Shown piece by piece: positions 4,617 through 6,789 of a stretch of DNA of 6,789 nt. Numbering within the stretch: position 1 is the stretch's first letter; the number at the start of each line of letters is the position of its first letter. The notes under the pieces were generated by a model. It saw only the letters and a list, made by a program, of their open reading frames with translations. It made no database searches and had not been told where the DNA came from. The DNA comes from JBNJEM01 sp051745935. GTDB taxonomy: Bacteria > Planctomycetota > Planctomycetia > Pirellulales > Pirellulaceae. Where the stretch lies: positions 1 through 6,789 of the forward strand of contig JBNJEM010000442.1 of assembly GCA_051745935.1 (NCBI GenBank), read 5' to 3'. The translations under genes were made by a program, and so were the position numbers.

Positions 4617-6536
4617 TCATGGGGTCTTATCTTCAATGTCGTCGAGGAACGAGTCGACCGAAAAGCGAACGAACATCTCGATCGTGCCACCTCCTTCGGC
4701 CCGTTGGCGAGCCTGTTTCATCGCCTGAGCGGCGGGACGGGCCTTGGAGCCCAGCAACTCGATCGCCCGCGCCGCGTGCAGCACCGCGTCGACGCTCTTG
4801 TTTTCCAACGCTTGCTCCAATACAGGCAGCGCGACGTCAAACTCGCCCATCTTGGCCAGTCCGTAAGCCGCTTCGATCCGCACGGCCACGCTGGGGTCAT
4901 CCAAAACCGTGAGCAACGCCTTTTCCGCCGTGTCCGCCTTTGTTGAGACCGCGCCAAGCCCCATGGCGGCCCAGTAACGAACGCCAGGTTCGGGATCCGA
5001 CAAGGACTCCACAAGCTCATCCAACGATTCCGGGTCGGTTCCAACGCGCATCGCCGTACGCAGCAGCCGTTTGAGTGGATACTCGGCTGGCGACTGCCGC
5101 AATTCATATGGCGTCCGCCCGTCCAGCCGCGACCATACCTGTTCCTCGGGCAGAAAGCCCGCGTCGCGCAGGTCCAACATCCACTTCCGCAGCGCGTTCC
5201 GCATCCGCCGGAGTACCTTTTGGTGGTCGGGAGACTCAGCGAGATTGTTCTCGTTCCAGGGATCCGCCACCACGTCGTAAAGTTCTTCCACCGGCCGGGT
5301 GTCGGCAACGTAATGTGCCTGGGCGGGGGTCAATCGCGAGGAATTCTTCCGCGCGTAGCGGGTGATCTCCGCCCGAATCACGCCCTGATCCGGGTAAAAC
5401 GAGGGTTGGTGATAAGAGAGGTGCGGCATGAAGTTGCGAATGTACAGATAGCGTTCATCTCGCACCGAACGAGCCAGGTCGTACACCTCATCCACCCGAT
5501 CACGCGCTCCATATACATACTGTCGCTTTTCGCCGGAGTCGTTTCCCAAAAACGGTTTCCCTTGCATGAATTCGGGAATCTCAATCCCGCACAGATTAAG
5601 CACCGTGGGCGCGAAATCGACGAAACTCACCAGCCGATCAATCCGGGCTCCCGGCGCGGCCGGCGCCAGGTGTTGATACTTGGGGGGAAACCGAATCAGA
5701 AGCGGCACGTGCATCCCCGTGTCCAGCAAAGCTCGCTTATGACGCGGCATGCCGGACCCATGGTCCGAATAAAAGAACACGATCGTATCATCGGCCAATC
5801 CGTCCTCCTCCAGTTGTTCCAGCAGCTCGCCCACTTCCTGGTCCATCACCGACACGCAGTCATAGTAGCGCGCGACGGACGTTCGCATCAGCGGAGTGTC
5901 TGGATAGTAAGGGGGAATGGGGGCCTTCAGAGGATCGTGAATCTGGTCCTCGTCCAGCCGGCTTTGCACATCGTTTTGAAAGCGACTGTAGGGCCACACC
6001 ATGGTGCGCGACTGATGAGATGTCATGTGATTAAAAACGGAAAAGAAGGGTTCCTCCTCGCCGCGATCGCGCCAATGTGCCTGCCGGCTCGATTCATCCC
6101 AAGAAGCCTTGATGATCGCCTGGGCATTGGATGTGTTGTAGTCTGTTTTGGCATTGTTCGTGCAGTAGTATCCAACCTCGCGCAGCAAAGCCGGAAAACC
6201 GCGCATGTAGTCGGGAATGGGGAACTCGGAACGTAGTCGCTGGGTACCCAACGCCATCGCGCGGCATCCGGTAATCAAGCAAGACCGCGCGGGCGAGCAG
6301 ACGGGGGCGGTGGCGAATGCGCGCGTGTACATTACACTTTGGTCGGCCAACGCATCAATGTTGGGCGTCGATGCGTAAGAGTCCCCCCAGCACCCAAGGG
6401 TGGGGCTCATGTCTTCCGCGGTGATCCACAGCACATTGGGCCGCTCGGCCGCCAGGGCTGGAAATGCCATGCATCCGAAAACACAAAGCATTACCAGGCA
6501 CACCACGACGTTCGGAAATTGTCTTGACCATTGCAT
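4617..6536 (-). CDS. Secreted type I sulfatase with C-terminal HEAT-like repeats
   Basis: This 639-residue protein has a signal peptide at 1-30 (hydrophobic 9-28, ending ALAA before ERPNVLW). The sulfatase domain follows at about 32-465. Cys80 in CSPAR (80-84) is the residue converted to formylglycine. Glu41-Asp42, Asp258-His259 (SDHG) and Lys267 match metal- and sulfate-binding positions. His170 and His174 in FNHMTSHQS lie in the substrate pocket region. Overall it resembles the heparan N-sulfatase-like branch of family S1, but the substrate cannot be read from sequence. Residues about 500-610 hold HEAT-like helical repeats (EPGVRYWAAMGLGAV, PSVAVRIEAAYGLAKMG). I chose ATG 6536: GGAGG lies at 6547-6551 with a 10-nt spacer and the signal peptide begins there. 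The frame is open up to an ATG at 6749, but that part reads through a dispersed repeat. Activity needs a formylglycine-generating enzyme, absent from this window. Confidence 0.93.
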   Translation of the reverse strand: MQWSRQFPNVVVCLVMLCVFGCMAFPALAAERPNVLWITAEDMSPTLGCWGDSYASTPNIDALADQSVMYTRAFATAPVCSPARSCLITGCRAMALGTQRLRSEFPIPDYMRGFPALLREVGYYCTNNAKTDYNTSNAQAIIKASWDESSRQAHWRDRGEEEPFFSVFNHMTSHQSRTMVWPYSRFQNDVQSRLDEDQIHDPLKAPIPPYYPDTPLMRTSVARYYDCVSVMDQEVGELLEQLEEDGLADDTIVFFYSDHGSGMPRHKRALLDTGMHVPLLIRFPPKYQHLAPAAPGARIDRLVSFVDFAPTVLNLCGIEIPEFMQGKPFLGNDSGEKRQYVYGARDRVDEVYDLARSVRDERYLYIRNFMPHLSYHQPSFYPDQGVIRAEITRYARKNSSRLTPAQAHYVADTRPVEELYDVVADPWNENNLAESPDHQKVLRRMRNALRKWMLDLRDAGFLPEEQVWSRLDGRTPYELRQSPAEYPLKRLLRTAMRVGTDPESLDELVESLSDPEPGVRYWAAMGLGAVSTKADTAEKALLTVLDDPSVAVRIEAAYGLAKMGEFDVALPVLEQALENKSVDAVLHAARAIELLGSKARPAAQAMKQARQRAEGGGTIEMFVRFSVDSFLDDIEDKTP

Positions 6537-6554
6537 CGTCGGAAGTCCTCCAAA

Positions 6555-6577
6555 TGATGGTAAGGGTGATGGTAAGG
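6555..6577 (-). promoter_or_regulatory. Tandem 11-mer upstream of the sulfatase ribosome binding site
   Basis: CCTTACCATCA (minus strand) occurs twice, at 6577-6567 and 6565-6555, with one base between copies. The 12-nt period is near one helical turn, which would suit an operator or an RNA-binding site. It sits directly 5' of the GGAGG at 6547-6551, so it probably lies in the mRNA leader or close to the promoter. No regulator is identified, and the repeat could simply be low-complexity slippage. Confidence 0.35.
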
Positions 6578-6669
6578 TTTGGGGCCGCGCCGATTTGCAG
6601 CCCTCGCGGCCAGGTTGCCCACGCGGCTTTCCCAGTCGGCATTGATGCGGCATTATGGCAGGCAACAGG

Positions 6670-6789
6670 GAAATACACCGGTCGCGGATGACTTTCTCCG
6701 CCGCGAGTCCGACCAACGGGAGGACGGCTTGCGTCGGGCAGGTTTCCACCCGGAAAAATCCGACCGCCTGAAATACACCGGTCGCGGAT
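6670..6789. repeat. 20-nt direct repeats 100 bp apart, edge of a possible tandem array
   Basis: GAAATACACCGGTCGCGGAT is found at 6670-6689 and again at 6770-6789, exactly one 100-bp period apart, and the second copy reaches the last base of the window. The simplest reading is that the dispersed repeat has a 100-bp unit and that at least part of another unit continues to the right. It could also be a single element with terminal direct repeats. Confidence 0.7.
6677..6778 (-). repeat. 102-bp dispersed repeat, copy B
   Basis: This is the counterpart of 1071-1172 on the opposite strand: 95 of 102 identical, no gaps. It lies 140 bp upstream of the sulfatase start and points the same way as that gene. 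It overlaps the spurious N-terminal extension of the sulfatase frame, where it translates as CPTQAVLPLVGLAAEKVIRD. Confidence 0.85.

Noticed and set aside
4340..4912. Open frames through the palindromic element, with RRAWRPVL-type peptides on both strands
   Set aside because: Both strands of the inverted repeat give the same peptide, which shows it comes from the repeat rather than from a gene.
5220..6236. A 338-codon plus-strand open frame opposite the sulfatase
   Set aside because: It is antisense to the catalytic sulfatase domain. Its histidine- and arginine-rich composition is typical of a reverse-strand shadow.
6537..6749. 71-residue N-terminal extension of the sulfatase from ATG 6749
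   Set aside because: Its first part is translated from the dispersed repeat, it lacks a ribosome binding site I can see, and the signal peptide begins at ATG 6536, which has GGAGG at good spacing.
1071..6789. CRISPR array suggested by repeated 20-nt sequences near the right edge
   Set aside because: The intervening 80 nt is itself part of a dispersed repeat also found at 1071-1172, not a unique spacer, and no cas gene is present.

Overview
This 6.8 kb window is a GC-rich bacterial segment with four confidently recognised protein genes. They are a free methionine-(R)-sulfoxide reductase (minus strand), a secreted serpin (plus), a secreted BNR_4 beta-propeller protein (minus) and a secreted type I sulfatase with a C-terminal HEAT-like tail (minus). 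A lineage in the Planctomycetota, perhaps Pirellulales-like, is the best guess. It rests on the secreted sulfatase/BNR_4 pair, wide intergenic gaps and many short dispersed palindromes. No rRNA or other phylogenetic marker is present, and Verrucomicrobiota or Lentisphaerota remain possible.

Layout. Positions 1-59 may hold the start of a leftward reading frame cut by the window edge. Positions 60-354 hold nothing I can support. msrC runs leftward at 355-831. A 215-bp gap (832-1046), with no promoter I can call, separates it from the rightward serpin (open frame 1047-2498). The serpin 5' end carries a 102-bp dispersed repeat (1071-1172) and a partial inverted copy of it (1188-1216), so its true start is uncertain. 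Between the convergent serpin and BNR_4 genes lie an AT-rich imperfect palindrome (about 2511-2579) and a strong GCAA-loop hairpin (2677-2711). BNR_4 runs leftward at 2759-4129. The next gap (4130-4616) contains a MITE-like palindromic element flanked by 11-bp direct repeats. The sulfatase runs leftward at 4617-6536. Its upstream region has a tandem 11-mer and a second, 93%-identical copy of the 102-bp repeat (6677-6778). That copy is flanked by 20-nt direct repeats exactly 100 bp apart, the second ending at the window edge.

How the genes fit together. The sulfatase and the BNR_4 protein are both exported and share a strand, which suits breakdown of a sulfated polysaccharide: one removes sulfate esters, the other may bind or cleave the chain. 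That link is inference, because 487 bp and an apparent insertion separate them. The serpin is exported and has an intact inhibitory hinge, so it probably blocks foreign or self proteases outside the cytoplasm. msrC is a cytosolic oxidative-stress repair gene with no evident link to the rest.

The most unusual content is the repeats: at least three structurally distinct palindromic or dispersed families in under 7 kb, two of them affecting gene 5' regions.
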